In this document: piece by piece, positions 1-5,035 of the stretch
How positions within the stretch are numbered: the first letter of the stretch is position 1
Layout: each line of letters starts with the position of its first letter
NCBI GenBank assembly: GCA_030612905.1
Contig: JAUWNA010000185.1
Coordinates: forward strand, 1 to 5,035
From: Promethearchaeota archaeon
GTDB taxonomy: Archaea > Asgardarchaeota > Lokiarchaeia > Sigyniarchaeales > SOKP01
Reading direction: 5' to 3'
DNA length: 5,035 bases
The notes under the pieces: model-generated
The model's database searches: none
Told to the model about the DNA's origin: nothing
Seen by the model: the letters and a program-made list of their open reading frames with translations, nothing else
Position numbers and translations under genes: made by a program

Positions 1-1
1 A

Positions 2-175
2 CGGTTCTTTTTTGATTTCGAACTTTCTTTTTATCTAGCAATCGGTTCGATTATATCCGGCATAATAGCCTCTACATATATTCAAAAATTATCTGCTAAA
101 ACAATGGGACGTGCTGTTGGACTTGTAATTTTCGTATTAGGAGCCTTAGCACTGACTTTTTACTTTATAACTTAA
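2..175 (+). CDS. TauE/SafE-family membrane transporter, C-terminal fragment
   Basis: The window opens inside a gene; 57 codons remain, read in the frame beginning at base 2 and ending with TAA at 173-175. The peptide has two hydrophobic helices (residues about 9-26 and 38-56) joined by a short polar link containing QKLSAKTMGRAVG. This ending, a glycine-rich helix (AIGSIISGIIAS), a basic loop with a K/R pair, then a final helix running almost to the C-terminus, is typical of TauE/SafE (former DUF81) permeases, which export sulfite, sulfoacetate or related anions across the cytoplasmic membrane. The match rests on the last two helices only, so the substrate cannot be stated and another small permease family remains possible. 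The next gene on the same strand starts 125 bases later behind its own TATA-like box, so the two are probably separate transcripts. Confidence 0.6.
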   Translation, partial: RFFFDFELSFYLAIGSIISGIIASTYIQKLSAKTMGRAVGLVIFVLGALALTFYFIT

Positions 176-241
176 AATAGTCAAACTATAGTCAAATGCA
201 ATAGTTTTATATTCAAAAATGTACAAATAAGTTACATTAAT

Positions 242-264
242 TTATTAAAATATTTAATTAAAAT
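242..264 (+). promoter_or_regulatory. Archaeal TATA-box region for the 301-1374 gene
   Basis: This A/T-only stretch contains TTAAAATATTTAATTAAAA. Its centre near 252 would place a transcript start near 278, leaving a leader of about 22 bases that includes the Shine-Dalgarno-like sequence before the TTG start. The surrounding intergenic DNA is also very A/T-rich, so the exact box is uncertain. Confidence 0.4.
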
Positions 265-284
265 AGAATCATTCAAATAAAACT

Positions 285-294
285 AAGGTAGGTA
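285..294 (+). promoter_or_regulatory. Shine-Dalgarno-like site supporting the TTG start
   Basis: AAGGTAGGTA lies 6 bases before the TTG at 301 and is the only purine/G-rich stretch in an otherwise A/T-rich leader. It can pair partly with the 3' end of 16S rRNA (the AGGTGATC side). It favours TTG 301 over the downstream ATG at 340, which would remove the conserved GHF motif. Confidence 0.5.
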
Positions 295-300
295 AAGAAG

Positions 301-1374
301 TTGCCAGAAATTGGACATTTTATAATTGCCTTCGGCATAATGGTACCCATTCTATACTTTTGCAAAGATAAGTTTAATTATAAAGTAGCAGCGATATTTA
401 TACTGGCAAATTGGATCGGTCCCGACTCTGCCCAGCCGTTTGGGTTTTTACCTGTTGATTTTCATTATATGATTCCATATCTTATATGGGCGTTACCACT
501 AGCACTATTCTATTCTTATTTTTCCCGATTTTCAGTTAAACGAAGCGAGAGTTTTGTTAAATTTGTGGATGACGGTAAGAGAGATATAACTTGGAGGAAC
601 GCTTATCTGCTTTTAGTCTCTGGTGGATTGATCCATACTGCGTCTGATGCTATCTTTAGAAATAACCTTAAATTTAAATTTCTCGAATTTATTTTTGAGC
701 CAAAACTTCCAGAAATTAATCGTTATGGTTTTTTAGTTGATTTGGATATACCAGTATTGCAATTAATAGGCTATGTTGTATTGGTTACGGTTTCTCTCTT
801 AGCGGTATTTATTGTAGATCGAAAATTTAAGGACCTCGTAATCTTTTTCTTTACGTTAATGGGTGTAACGGCTTTAATTGTGTTCAGTTTTGGAGAACGA
901 GTAGTTGGTGGAGAATTTGACGTTGGAGTAAGCTTTATGACAATAGTATTTATTTTCATCCCTTTAATGCTACTTTTTTACGTCGCTAAGGATGTCAATG
1001 AACATCCTACTCCTACGCCGGAGAGACCGCAGATAAAACCCGAACTTGGTTTAAAAATTGTAGCAGGATTTTCAGGAATTGTTACGCTATTTTTCTTGCT
1101 TATTGGAACACTAGGTATTGTAGCCCCTAATATAGTTCAACAATTAATTGATTTTAGCGAAGGAGCATTCTTTGTAATAGGAATTATATTCATAGCACTT
1201 GGAGGATTAGGTTTGTTAGGTACCATTGGTCTCTTTTTCAAATTAAAGATTAGTCGCTATATCATTATGTATATGTGCATATTTATGACTCTCTTTGTAT
1301 ATCCATTGACAATCGTTCTATACCTAAGCCAAGATAACGTAAAAGCTCTTTTCGATAAAAGCTCCAGCGAATAA
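301..1374 (+). CDS. Multi-pass membrane protein, YdjM/DUF457-like putative metal-dependent hydrolase
   Basis: A 357-residue integral membrane protein. The N-terminal part has the landmarks of the membrane-bound metal-dependent hydrolases of the YdjM/DUF457 group: an early GHF (H6), a PD pair after the second helix (GPDS, 40-43), an FH at 54-55, and GGLIHTASDAIF (108-119) with H112 and D116, all plausible metal ligands near the membrane face. Helices are visible at about 7-20, 26-40, 55-74, 101-118, 150-172, 178-197, 209-229, 250-275, 289-313 and 320-343. A soluble proline-rich linker (HPTPTPERPQIKPE, 235-248) separates the last three helices from the rest, so the protein is longer than simple family members and may be a two-part fusion. 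The TTG start is chosen because a Shine-Dalgarno-like sequence precedes it and because residue 6 supplies the family histidine. Substrate and reaction are unknown; members of this family are annotated by similarity only. It appears monocistronic, with its own TATA-like box and a poly-T end. Confidence 0.75.
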   Translation: MPEIGHFIIAFGIMVPILYFCKDKFNYKVAAIFILANWIGPDSAQPFGFLPVDFHYMIPYLIWALPLALFYSYFSRFSVKRSESFVKFVDDGKRDITWRNAYLLLVSGGLIHTASDAIFRNNLKFKFLEFIFEPKLPEINRYGFLVDLDIPVLQLIGYVVLVTVSLLAVFIVDRKFKDLVIFFFTLMGVTALIVFSFGERVVGGEFDVGVSFMTIVFIFIPLMLLFYVAKDVNEHPTPTPERPQIKPELGLKIVAGFSGIVTLFFLLIGTLGIVAPNIVQQLIDFSEGAFFVIGIIFIALGGLGLLGTIGLFFKLKISRYIIMYMCIFMTLFVYPLTIVLYLSQDNVKALFDKSSSE

Positions 1375-1377
1375 AAC

Positions 1378-1396
1378 TGCTTTTTTTTTATTTTTT
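1378..1396 (+). terminator. Poly-T terminator after the 301-1374 gene
   Basis: Beginning 6 bases after the TAA there are nine T (1381-1389), one A and six more T (1391-1396), followed by further T-rich sequence inside the pseudogene relic. No GC hairpin precedes it, which is normal for archaeal intrinsic termination at oligo-T tracts. Confidence 0.6.
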
Positions 1397-1546
1397 CAAT
1401 TCTTTCAATCTTTCTTTTATTTGATAAGTCACCGGTAGTTCTATATTTCTCAAATCGCTTAATACAATTTTCGTGAGCAATTACTTCAGGCATGTCCCAG
1501 CCTTTCTTTTTTATTATTTCTTCGATAAAAGGACCATAACCAAAAA
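1397..1546 (-). pseudogene. Internally deleted relic of the alkylsulfatase-like MBL gene at 2424-3731
   Basis: Three collinear pieces of the neighbouring intact gene are joined here. Bases 1397-1428 match 2445-2476 (30 of 32 identical; C-terminal codons around YQIKERLKKL). Bases 1426-1437 match 3124-3135 (12 of 12; the TGDL metal-site region). Bases 1437-1546 match 3366 to about 3472, with 1437-1507 identical to 3366-3436 and the rest carrying three substitutions and a 3-base insertion. The missing stretches correspond to about 650 and 230 bases of the parent, and junction microhomologies of 3 bases (AAG) and 1 base (A) are visible. The HxHxDH metal motif, everything before FGYG, most of the catalytic domain and nearly all of the dimerization domain are gone. 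Reading on the minus strand still gives FGYGPFIEE...GWDMPEVIAHENCIKRFEKYRT then TGDL, after which the C-terminal piece is out of frame. Upstream, a TAG at 1560-1562 closes the frame with no start codon before the internal ATG at 1493. A functional enzyme is excluded. Confidence 0.88.
1437..1507. repeat. 71-base direct repeat, left copy (in the relic)
   Basis: Identical base for base to 3366-3436 and in the same orientation, with copies offset by 1929 bases. It encodes, on the minus strand, the segment from KGWDMPEV to EKYRT of the hydrolase. The perfect identity contrasts with the changes just outside it. Confidence 0.93.
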
Positions 1547-1680
1547 GACTTGCTGGTACCTAATAGTATTTAAGTATTAATTATCTTATTTTTTAATAGA
1601 GGATCAATAATTTATAAGGAAAAAATCGAATGTCATGAATATGCTTAAATTTAAAGTTCCCCATTCGGTGTATATTAAAT
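1547..1680. other. A/T-rich intergenic stretch between relic and membrane gene
   Basis: This stretch has no supported coding region on either strand. It holds the left edge of the relic's divergence (unmatched CTTGCTGG after 1546) and A/T-rich sequence with a TATA-like box near its right end serving the 1681 gene. Whether any of it descends from the duplicated 5' part of the hydrolase gene cannot be told by eye. Confidence 0.5.
1644..1656 (+). promoter_or_regulatory. TATA-like box for the 1681-2418 gene, near-leaderless transcript
   Basis: CTTAAATTTAAAG is centred near 1650, about 31 bases before the ATG at 1681. With the usual archaeal spacing of about 26 bases from box centre, transcription would begin around 1676-1681, giving a leader of 0-5 bases. 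Consistent with that, no Shine-Dalgarno sequence is seen before the ATG (the preceding bases are GTGTATATTAAAT). Confidence 0.45.
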
Positions 1681-2418
1681 ATGGCTTCTGATAAGAGTGA
1701 CAATAAAAGAGCGGAATTAAATTCACCAATAATTTCTCCAACCTCACATATATTAACAATACCACAGTTTTCCGAGAAGAATCTTCCAATTCGCATGTGG
1801 AGTCGAATCTTTCTCTTTGGTGTGGTCTTGTTTTTTAATACTTTCTTTGGATATGTTGGGTATCTTTTAATTTCACAACACTCTCCAAGGTTTATCTGGT
1901 TAGCGATTGATATTGCAATACTCATTGTGTTGAATATTCTTGCGTTTTCTGTTTTAATCCAAAACCATAATAATTTGCGTTTTTCCCTTTTTGTTGATTC
2001 TCCCTTTTTCTATTATTCTATTTTGCAATATTCCATCAGAATTTACAAGAAAAAATATCCCCTTGAACTTGGCATGAATTTTCGTGTTATTCTGCATTCA
2101 ATCATTGTTAATAAAACTCGACTTACACTAGATGTCAAGCAATATCCCGTGTTAGCTCTCCAATATCCAAATAAGAAACCCATTTTTTTAGAATCGAGCG
2201 GCTACTTAGAAGATCCCATCAATATAGCTACTAAGTTGAATGAAATATTGTATCACGCTCAAGTGTTATCTCAAGTTCGAGACCATCAATCTCTACAAGT
2301 CGAAGAACCCCAGCTGGAAGTTGAAATCAAATGCAGGAAAAATAGAATAATCAAAAGATGGAATATTGGGTCAACTATTATTATTTTAATTATGATTTTT
2401 ATAGCACTAACAATATGA
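1681..2418 (+). CDS. Hypothetical three-helix membrane protein
   Basis: A 245-residue protein I do not recognise. After a polar N-terminal tail (1-38) come two hydrophobic helices (about 42-64 and 71-93) forming a hairpin. A soluble region (about 98-225) follows, with alternating hydrophobic strands (FRVILHSIIVNKTRLTLDV, 134-152; PVLALQYPNKKPIFLESSGY, 156-175) and then a helix (IATKLNEILYHAQVLSQV, 182-199). A basic patch (KCRKNRIIKRW, 217-227) leads into a final helix (229-244) at the very C-terminus. The two-helix-plus-beta arrangement loosely resembles membrane proteins with a PH-like cytosolic domain, but no diagnostic motif supports that. The positive patch before the last helix suggests the soluble region is cytoplasmic. 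The ATG start agrees with a TATA-like box about 31 bases upstream. It ends 5 bases from the convergent hydrolase gene and lies between that gene and its decayed copy. Confidence 0.75.
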   Translation: MASDKSDNKRAELNSPIISPTSHILTIPQFSEKNLPIRMWSRIFLFGVVLFFNTFFGYVGYLLISQHSPRFIWLAIDIAILIVLNILAFSVLIQNHNNLRFSLFVDSPFFYYSILQYSIRIYKKKYPLELGMNFRVILHSIIVNKTRLTLDVKQYPVLALQYPNKKPIFLESSGYLEDPINIATKLNEILYHAQVLSQVRDHQSLQVEEPQLEVEIKCRKNRIIKRWNIGSTIIILIMIFIALTI

Positions 2419-2423
2419 AGTTA

Positions 2424-3731
2424 TTATAGTTTAGTTGCTCGATTCAATTTTTTTAATCTTTCTTTTATTTGATAAGCTGCATTATCGATAATATTCCCTG
2501 CTATGAAAGAGGGCTCATTTTTTACTTTTTCTTTTAAGATCTTAACTTTTAACTTTAAAGCTTCAATTAGAGTTTCTACATTTTTCTCATCAGTTCCTTT
2601 TACAACTACATCAAGAACATGTAAAGCAAGCTGTCTTTTACCTTCAAAATAAAGCTTTTTGGCGTGCTCCAGGTATTTTTCTTCGCTATTTAACTTTAAG
2701 AATTCTCGGGCGATATCCTCCGTTTTGGCTGGAAAAAGATCAGTAGGGTTTCCGCTGTTATACCACCCGTGATAAAGCCTGTAAGAGGCGTGAATAGCGA
2801 AACGATAACAACCGTAAATGGGTCTTAAAATGTTGTGTTTTTTGAACTTTTCTGGAAAGATTTCAAGCATTTCGTAGTAAATTTGTTCGAACCATTTTCC
2901 TTCGTTTAATCTTTTTACAACTTCATCGTGAACAAAATGCATAGCTTCTGCTGTAATCGATAAAACATCATTTACTTTCTCTTTACCTTCGATGAGCTTT
3001 CCATGGCCGGGAACTAAATATTCTGCGTTTTTATCTCGTATTCTTTCCATTGCTATTGCCCAATCTTTAGGATACCTCTGAACTTTATAAGGATTCCCTA
3101 CATTAGGAAACGACGAAAGTATCAAGTCACCGGTACAAATTGTCTTCTTTTCTGGAACCCACAACCAAATTGAATCGTCTGTTTCCCCCTTATCGTGATA
3201 AATCTCAAAATTGACCTTTCCTAATTTAAACGAATATGAATCCTCGTTACCCTTAAGAATAATTGTTGGGTCCAAGGTTTCGTGGGCAGATACGAGCAAA
3301 CCTCGTTCCTTTCTCTTTACTGAAGCAAATTGTTGTTTATTTATCCAATCGTGATATAAATCGAGAGTTCTATATTTCTCAAATCGCTTAATACAATTTT
3401 CGTGAGCAATTACTTCAGGCATGTCCCAGCCTTTCTCTTTTATCTCTTCGATAAAAGGACCATACCCAAAAGCGTGATCAAAATGCCCGTGCGAAAAGAT
3501 AATGTATTTAACAGGCTTATTCGTGAGTTGCCTTATTTGGTTAAAAGTTTTTTGAGCGTTTTGTTTTATAGGCACATCAAAAATAACTAAACCATCGTCA
3601 GTTTCGAATACTCCAGTATTTCCCATACCTGGGACTATATAACATCTTCCGTCTCCAAATGTAGATAACGGAAACATACCAAACCAAGCACTCATTCCAT
3701 CAGTTGTTTTTCTTACCATAATTAATCCCAT
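2424..3731 (-). CDS. Alkylsulfatase-like metallo-beta-lactamase-fold hydrolase (SdsA1/BDS1 type, lacking the SCP2-like domain)
   Basis: A 435-residue protein with no signal peptide, so probably cytoplasmic. The MBL domain (about 25-250) contains FSHGHFDHAFG (79-89; H81, H83, D85, H86), GETDDS (182-187; E183 where ordinary MBL enzymes have the GHT histidine), CTGDL (199-203; D202) and PGHG (241-244; H243). A glutamate at the third position is a feature of class III alkylsulfatases, which hydrolyse sulfate esters with two zinc ions. After the MBL domain come further family marks: FVHDEVVKRLNEGKW (266-280) and IYGCYRFAIHASYRLYHGWY followed by GNPTDLFP (305-334). A helical region resembling the alkylsulfatase dimerization domain follows (about 338-425). 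Full-length enzymes of about 600 or more residues usually end with an SCP2-like domain; here the protein stops after the helical part. Two ATGs compete for the start: 3731 (used here) and codon 5 at 3719, the latter preceded by a weak GGGA. The substrate is not shown by sequence. A degenerate second copy lies at 1397-1546. Confidence 0.85.
   Translation of the reverse strand: MGLIMVRKTTDGMSAWFGMFPLSTFGDGRCYIVPGMGNTGVFETDDGLVIFDVPIKQNAQKTFNQIRQLTNKPVKYIIFSHGHFDHAFGYGPFIEEIKEKGWDMPEVIAHENCIKRFEKYRTLDLYHDWINKQQFASVKRKERGLLVSAHETLDPTIILKGNEDSYSFKLGKVNFEIYHDKGETDDSIWLWVPEKKTICTGDLILSSFPNVGNPYKVQRYPKDWAIAMERIRDKNAEYLVPGHGKLIEGKEKVNDVLSITAEAMHFVHDEVVKRLNEGKWFEQIYYEMLEIFPEKFKKHNILRPIYGCYRFAIHASYRLYHGWYNSGNPTDLFPAKTEDIAREFLKLNSEEKYLEHAKKLYFEGKRQLALHVLDVVVKGTDEKNVETLIEALKLKVKILKEKVKNEPSFIAGNIIDNAAYQIKERLKKLNRATKL
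2448..2454 (+). terminator. Oligo-T run, possible end of the 1681-2418 transcript
   Basis: Seven T in a row lie 30 bases after the TGA of the plus-strand gene, followed by more T-rich sequence to 2470. They fall inside the last lysine codons of the convergent hydrolase gene, so the two transcripts would overlap at their 3' ends. The run may simply reflect AAA codons on the other strand. Confidence 0.3.
3366..3436. repeat. 71-base direct repeat, right copy (in the intact hydrolase gene)
   Basis: Partner of 1437-1507, identical over the full length and in the same orientation. It covers codons of roughly residues 99-122 of the hydrolase, between the HxHxDH motif and the second metal-site half. 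Confidence 0.93.
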
Positions 3732-3784
3732 TTCAATCTTTCTATCTATAGCAATAGAATACTTTGATGAATTATTAAAAAAAT

Positions 3785-3793
3785 ATTTATAAA
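3785..3793 (-). promoter_or_regulatory. TATA-box for the hydrolase gene
   Basis: Read on the minus strand this is TTTATAAAT within ACTTTATAAATATTTTTTT, a good match to archaeal TATA boxes. Its centre at 3789 is 58 bases before the ATG at 3731, which predicts a transcript start near 3763 and a leader of about 30 bases. The leader has no strong Shine-Dalgarno sequence (AGAAAGATTGA precedes the ATG). Confidence 0.5.
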
Positions 3794-3827
3794 GTATTTA
3801 TTATTGATAGTTGATAATTAAACAAAA

Positions 3828-3836
3828 CTTATTTAT
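3828..3836 (+). promoter_or_regulatory. TATA-like box for the secreted-protein gene, near-leaderless
   Basis: CTTATTTAT, preceded by the purine-containing AACAAAA, is centred near 3832, 32 bases before the ATG at 3864. Transcription would start around 3858-3864, leaving little or no leader, and no Shine-Dalgarno sequence is present. It lies about 40 bases from the oppositely facing hydrolase TATA box, so the two promoters could influence each other. Confidence 0.45.
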
Positions 3837-3863
3837 CAAGATTGATATTTTATTAATAAACCC

Positions 3864-5035
3864 ATGAAGACAAAAATATTAAATAAAATCAGCTTAGTAT
3901 CGATTGCTCTATTTATTTTCTTAAGCTTATTTTCAAGAATTGATATTATTACCGCAGATGGGATTGGACCATCGCAAAGCTTCAATACTAATTTCGTTTT
4001 AGAAGAATATTCCAAATTTAATGAAACTTATCAAAATGCAAATTCTATTAATATTACGTTGCCATCATCTTCATGGTCTATTCAAGATATTGAGCTGAAT
4101 TTTACTGATATAAAATTTGGTAAAGAAATAATAATTATCGAGGACCAAAATTACACTGGTATTTCTGATGAAATTTATCATCAAACAAATTCGGATTGGG
4201 TTAGAGGGTTGGGTATCCAAATCAAATTAACTGAACCTACTACTATTTACGGTGTTGATCTATATGGTGAAAAAGTAGAACGCGGCGACACGATTATAGA
4301 TGTCCAAATAAGGGGCTATGACGCATTAAATAATAAACCTAATAGCTCAGTTTACTCAACAGTGGAAATTAATATATCTACTACTGAAGGATGGTATAGA
4401 CAAACCTTTCCCAGTTCTGTTTTATTGTCTGCGGGCAATTACTTTTTAGTAATAAATGGTTCAGATGTTGTTACTGTTAATGACGATAGAATTTTTTGGT
4501 ATTATAACAATATTAATCCTAGCGATCCAAGTTTAAACGCGTCTTACTACGATCAAACTGCTCAGTGGAGCACAGGAATACAGAATCATACTTATTTACA
4601 TAAATTAATTCAGAAAGTGAATACTCCAGTTTATCCAGAAGAAATTAACATGACTGTCAATATTGACGATCAATTTTATCAGATATCTAATACAAGTGAG
4701 GGAAAAGGATATTTACCCAAGACTGTAGTTGACTTCTCACCGAATAGCGACAATTACCAAATTATTGTTGATAATCAAGCCTCAGAGAGTTTGTTTTTCA
4801 ATATTAGTTTTTTTGTAACTCTTACTAATAATTTATTGTCTCCAAGTACCGTTGTAGCCCAATTAGACGCAACTAATAAGTGGAGCGTAAAGCCCATAAT
4901 CGTAAGACAGCCAACTAATTATAGCGTGCTATTTCGATATCCCACTCGCTGGGAGAATATAAATGTATTGAAAGATGAGGTTGATATAACCTTAAATGTA
5001 ATACATGATACAATAGAGCATCAAATTATTATTCT
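3864..5035 (+). CDS. Large secreted or surface-anchored beta-rich protein, N-terminal 390 residues
   Basis: The frame is open from ATG 3864 to the window edge with no stop, giving 390 codons of a longer gene. Residues 1-31 form a Sec signal peptide: basic MKTKILNK, a hydrophobic core (10-22), and probable cleavage near ITA-DG. The mature part is rich in Asn, Ser, Thr and Tyr, poor in Lys/Arg, and has no cysteine in the visible portion. It contains 13 N-X-S/T sequons (NET, NIT, NFT, NYT, NSS, NIS, NGS, NAS, NHT, NMT, NTS, NIS, NYS), as expected for a glycosylated archaeal surface protein. Residues about 108-250 (alternating strands, GWYRQTFPSSVLLSAGNYFLVI at 176-197, then RIFWYY and a late W/TG pair) resemble the jelly-roll of choice-of-anchor/DUF4082-type extracellular modules. 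That assignment is tentative. Residues about 255-390 look like further beta domains. Binding partner and anchor are unknown; a C-terminal membrane anchor may lie outside the window. Confidence 0.8.
   Translation, partial: MKTKILNKISLVSIALFIFLSLFSRIDIITADGIGPSQSFNTNFVLEEYSKFNETYQNANSINITLPSSSWSIQDIELNFTDIKFGKEIIIIEDQNYTGISDEIYHQTNSDWVRGLGIQIKLTEPTTIYGVDLYGEKVERGDTIIDVQIRGYDALNNKPNSSVYSTVEINISTTEGWYRQTFPSSVLLSAGNYFLVINGSDVVTVNDDRIFWYYNNINPSDPSLNASYYDQTAQWSTGIQNHTYLHKLIQKVNTPVYPEEINMTVNIDDQFYQISNTSEGKGYLPKTVVDFSPNSDNYQIIVDNQASESLFFNISFFVTLTNNLLSPSTVVAQLDATNKWSVKPIIVRQPTNYSVLFRYPTRWENINVLKDEVDITLNVIHDTIEHQIII

Noticed and set aside
177..208. Repeated ATAGTCAAA (177-185 and 188-196) and a 7-base inverted repeat AAACTAT/ATAGTTT (183-189/201-207), a possible terminator or operator after the TauE-like gene.
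   Set aside because: The stem is nearly all A/T, the loop is 11 bases, no real T-tract follows, and such short repeats are expected by chance in this composition.
771..959. Minus-strand open frame of 62 residues inside the 301-1374 gene.
   Set aside because: It is antisense to a well-supported membrane protein and has low-complexity Thr/Asn/Lys composition typical of a shadow frame.
1257..1493. Open frame of 78 residues on the minus strand beginning MPEVIAHENC.
   Set aside because: Its first part is the hydrolase relic, its start is an internal methionine of the parent domain, the C-terminal piece is out of frame, and the rest runs antisense into the 301-1374 gene.
1547..1600. Resemblance of the A/T-rich sequence beyond the relic to the hydrolase promoter region (AGTATTTAAGTATTAAT compared with AGTATTTATTATTGAT at about 3793).
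   Set aside because: Both are low-complexity A/T sequence; the similarity is not distinguishable from background by eye, so the duplication boundary was not extended.
1381..1680. Insertion sequence or mobile element as the source of the duplicated piece.
   Set aside because: No transposase fragment, terminal inverted repeats or target-site duplication is visible; the matches are entirely to the neighbouring gene.
1593..1925. Minus-strand open frames of 110 and 61 residues overlapping the start of the 1681 gene.
   Set aside because: They are antisense to the membrane-protein gene, show no domain or hydrophobic pattern of their own, and have no promoter or ribosome site that I can see.
3402..3590. 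Plus-strand open frame of 62 residues inside the hydrolase gene.
   Set aside because: It is the shadow of a strongly supported MBL coding region on the other strand.

Overview
The window is strongly A+T-rich and looks archaeal. T-rich, A/T-only boxes sit about 26-32 bases upstream of probable transcription starts, two plus-strand genes appear to have almost no leader, and termination seems to rely on oligo-T runs without GC hairpins. The window also carries a secreted, sequon-rich surface protein. Together these fit an archaeon, and the style suggests an Asgard (Lokiarchaeia-like) genome. That lineage guess is inference; there is no rRNA or marker gene here to prove it.

Layout, left to right. 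(1) The last 57 codons of a TauE/SafE-type membrane transporter (2-175, +). (2) A 357-residue multi-pass membrane protein (301-1374, +) with an N-terminal half resembling the YdjM/DUF457 membrane metal-dependent hydrolases, TTG start, TATA-like box, Shine-Dalgarno-like sequence and poly-T terminator. (3) A minus-strand relic of a metallo-beta-lactamase gene (about 1397-1546), made of three collinear pieces of the intact gene further right. (4) An unrecognised three-helix membrane protein (1681-2418, +). (5) The intact gene (2424-3731, -), a metallo-beta-lactamase hydrolase of the alkylsulfatase (SdsA1/BDS1) type without the usual C-terminal SCP2-like domain. It ends 5 bases from the preceding gene, tail to tail. 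(6) A short divergent promoter region (3732-3863). (7) The first 390 codons of a large secreted protein (3864 to the window edge, +) with a signal peptide, a beta-rich jelly-roll-like region and 13 N-glycosylation sequons.

The genes do not form one clear operon, because strands alternate. A sulfur theme is possible (a sulfite/sulfonate-type exporter and an alkylsulfatase-like enzyme) but weak. The most notable structure is the duplicated, internally deleted copy of the alkylsulfatase-like gene. It keeps a 71-base stretch identical to its parent, and the orphan membrane gene lies between the two copies. Because the relic lies just downstream of the 301-1374 gene, read-through of that transcript would make RNA perfectly complementary to the hydrolase mRNA.
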